From positions 17,447,746-17,511,745 of the forward strand of contig JASKMD010000029.1 in assembly GCA_030144725.1 (NCBI GenBank): 64,000 bases of DNA. Direction: 5' to 3'. A program made the translations under genes and the position numbers. This stretch comes from Haematococcus lacustris. Taxonomy: Eukaryota; Chlorophyta; Chlorophyceae; Chlamydomonadales; Haematococcaceae. Position 1 is the first letter of the stretch. Each line of letters begins with the position of its first letter. The notes under the pieces are model-generated. The model did not search any database, had not been told where the DNA came from, and saw nothing but the letters and a program-made list of their open reading frames with translations. Of this stretch, positions 62,490-64,000 are shown in pieces.

Positions 62490-62690
62490 ACCAAACCCCT
62501 CACGAAGGGGATGTGTGTGAGTAAGAGCTATAGAGTAGGGTAGAGCTCTTACTAGTAGTAGCCTGGAGGCACACACACCAGAAGGCTGAGCTGAAGTGGG
62601 CATTAGGCACACTGTCAGTAGCCTTTACAACAGCGATCTCGCAGCCTGTGTTTGATTACAACTCATGCTTTATTTTGGGGTTGCATGAGG
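62490..62690 (+). ncRNA. Conserved 3' block of type B element, copy B2 (candidate guide-RNA scaffold)
   Basis: It matches 22147-22320 after copy B1. It contains a small hairpin CCCCTCACGAAGGGG at about 62496-62510 and a longer potential stem GTGTGTG (62512-62518) with CACACAC (about 62572-62578) around the loop AGAGCTATAGAGTAGGGTAG-AGCTCT, itself self-complementary. Position right after the nuclease stop and conservation in a catalytically empty copy are the reasons to suspect a functional RNA. Confidence 0.4.
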
Positions 62691-62835
62691 GCTGTAGGGA
62701 TTAAAACTTGTGAAGAGCATAGGGACGGCCTGATGTGAAGTGCAGCGAAGGAAGGTACAACCTAAAGGTACGAGCTACCAGAACTAGCTTCAACGTCCAT
62801 CGACAGGTCTGTCACAACAATAGACGACAACAAAG

Positions 62836-63649
62836 ATGTTTAGGAAGGTACAGTCCAAAGACCGGCTGGAGGCAGTAGATGCATTGGCCCCAGTCATCGG
62901 CGCAAGGCGCGGTGTACCGTTACCCCTGCTCGTCATCGTACTTCTCCTTGTCGGCCTCGCCATTATCTTGGGTCGGGACCAGCTAATGGGCAATGCCGCT
63001 ATTATGGTTGCCATGGCGTCAACCACCCTGGCAAGACTCCAGGTATGAAGTCCTTGCTTTCAGTGAAACACATAAGGTATTGTGCCAAGGGGGGAAATGC
63101 TATCCTCAGCTGAAGCATTTAACCGACCTCTCGTGCACCCTTCCTGATTCCAGGACAAAGCATCCTCAGCCCCTACAAGTAGCAATGTTGAGCCACGCCT
63201 CATCACATCCCTCCTCCTGCCAGACGGTAGCAACTTTGACGTAAGTACATGGCACATAGTAGGCTAAGTACGTAAGCAAAAGTTGATAAGTACAATCATC
63301 ACCAGAACCCCATTCCTACCTACCATATGAGTGTCCATAAACACGGTAGAACCTTATGGGCGCAATTAGGCATAGCTGTGCATAGAGGGCCACGTTAGTA
63401 GGCATGTTCCACGTGGTGCACTTGCTCCCATGCATCTCACACCACATCACAGTTTTGCAAGCCTGCATCTTGTGTCTGCACGAGCTTGAACATGCCTAAC
63501 CATGGCTGCTGTTGTTACCTCCTGTTGCTTCTGGGCAGATACTCGATGAGCCGCTGCCTGCGGACTGCTACGCTCAAAAGCACGCAGGCAAGGATAGCTA
63601 CACCCCAGCCCATGCAGTGGAGATAATGTGCAAGCACGCATATACATAA
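62836..63649 (+). CDS. Small single-pass membrane protein, three exons, 134 aa
   Basis: Exons 62836-63042 (donor GTATGA), 63154-63240 (acceptor GATTCCAG, donor GTAAGT) and 63539-63649 (acceptor CTGGGCAG, stop TAA) join in phase 0. The N-terminus MFRKVQSKDRLEAVDAL is followed by a membrane helix at residues about 27-46 (VPLPLLVIVLLLVGLAIILG) and then a soluble tail with DEPLPADCYAQKHAGKDSYT. No family was recognised. A stray copy of exon 3 and its downstream region is at 43433-43715. Confidence 0.65.
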
Positions 63650-63794
63650 ACAGGAGCAGAAAGAAAGAAGAAAGAAATGGAAAGGAAGAAACCTACGCAA
63701 ATCTATGCAAATTCAGCATCCGCCGAAGCCGACTTAGGCCACTCGCCCATGGAGTGTGGGGGGGACCGTCCCCTTCCCTTGCGAGTCACAGAGC

Positions 63795-64000
63795 TACAGC
63801 ACCTTGGCCCTCAACCTAAAGCCTTCATTGCCACAGTACACTAAGCGTGGACCACTACAGATTGGTGTTCTTGTCTGTGTGGAGTTCCCATGCACATGGC
63901 ATACACATGGCATACACATGGGCATGGTCGCCTACCACCTACACTATTGCCTGACCCAGAGGGCTATGATGTAGAGTTGGCATGGCAAACATGCACTAAC
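63795..64000 (-). repeat. Type A nuclease element 3' block entering from the right edge (A11)
   Basis: Almost identical to 625-830 (CACCTTGGCCCTCAACCTA, GTGTGGAGTTCCCATGCACA, GGTCGCCTACCACCTACAC). The orientation places its nuclease gene beyond the right end of the window on the minus strand. The same edge sequence starts at 625, so the 0.6 kb and 63.8 kb copies are close relatives. Confidence 0.8.

Overview
The window is nuclear DNA of a GC-rich green alga, most likely a chlamydomonadalean (volvocalean) chlorophyte. The evidence is short introns with GT...AG borders, proteins rich in Ala/Gly/Pro/Gln runs, dense hexanucleotide and CAG/CTG microsatellites, interstitial telomere-like arrays and an L1-type LINE. 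A relative of Haematococcus would fit, but the species cannot be fixed from sequence alone. A 500-base run of N (7740-8239) is an assembly gap.

The dominant theme is a swarm of RuvC-fold nuclease elements of the TnpB/Fanzor kind. Type A has motifs GIDPGVTK, VLVDEHRTS and DRDCNAALNM. At least ten broken copies or 3' ends lie at about 0.6-3.6, 15.3-15.8, 16.8-17.3, 28.6-28.9, 31.8-32.1, 36.5-37.4, 38.2, 42.0-42.6, 45.1-45.4, 45.9-46.4 and 63.8-64.0 kb. Type B (GVDPGKTN, VLVDEFRTS, DRDVSAALNI) has one internally deleted copy at 21.2-22.3 kb and one split copy at 50.8-62.7 kb. After the stop codon the copies keep a conserved non-coding block, in type A ending in CCCTAGTGAGGG, beyond which the flanks mostly diverge. 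That is the layout expected of a Fanzor/TnpB guide-RNA scaffold.

The type B copy at 50.8 kb is interrupted by an apparently full-length LINE (52599-60962) with ORF1, and ORF2 carrying endonuclease, reverse transcriptase and zf-RVT domains, then a poly(A) tail. The LINE is flanked by a direct duplication of about 1.41 kb of the nuclease gene, far longer than normal LINE target-site duplications. Smaller insertions with 14-19 bp duplications mark a retroposon family (2.1-3.2, 5.6-5.8, 43.8-44.0, 49.1-49.3 kb), a truncated LINE (38.4-38.8 kb) and a TIR element (32.3-33.2 kb).

Host genes that can be traced with consistent splice phases are: a repeat-rich membrane protein (10.4-14.7 kb, plus); a DUF2993-like protein (33.4-37.9 kb, plus) with an antisense type A copy in its last intron; a MYND-like zinc-finger protein (46.9-48.5 kb, plus); a basic/acidic protein (49.3-50.3 kb, minus); a short gene beside the first type B copy (20.4-20.9 kb, minus); and a 134-residue single-pass membrane protein (62.8-63.6 kb, plus), whose last exon also occurs as a stray copy at 43.4 kb. 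Long open frames at 17.5-19.0 and 23.4-27.4 kb (both minus) are likely low-complexity proteins of unknown function. A frameshifted hAT-like gene lies at 29.1-30.1 kb. No rRNA, tRNA or CRISPR array was recognised.
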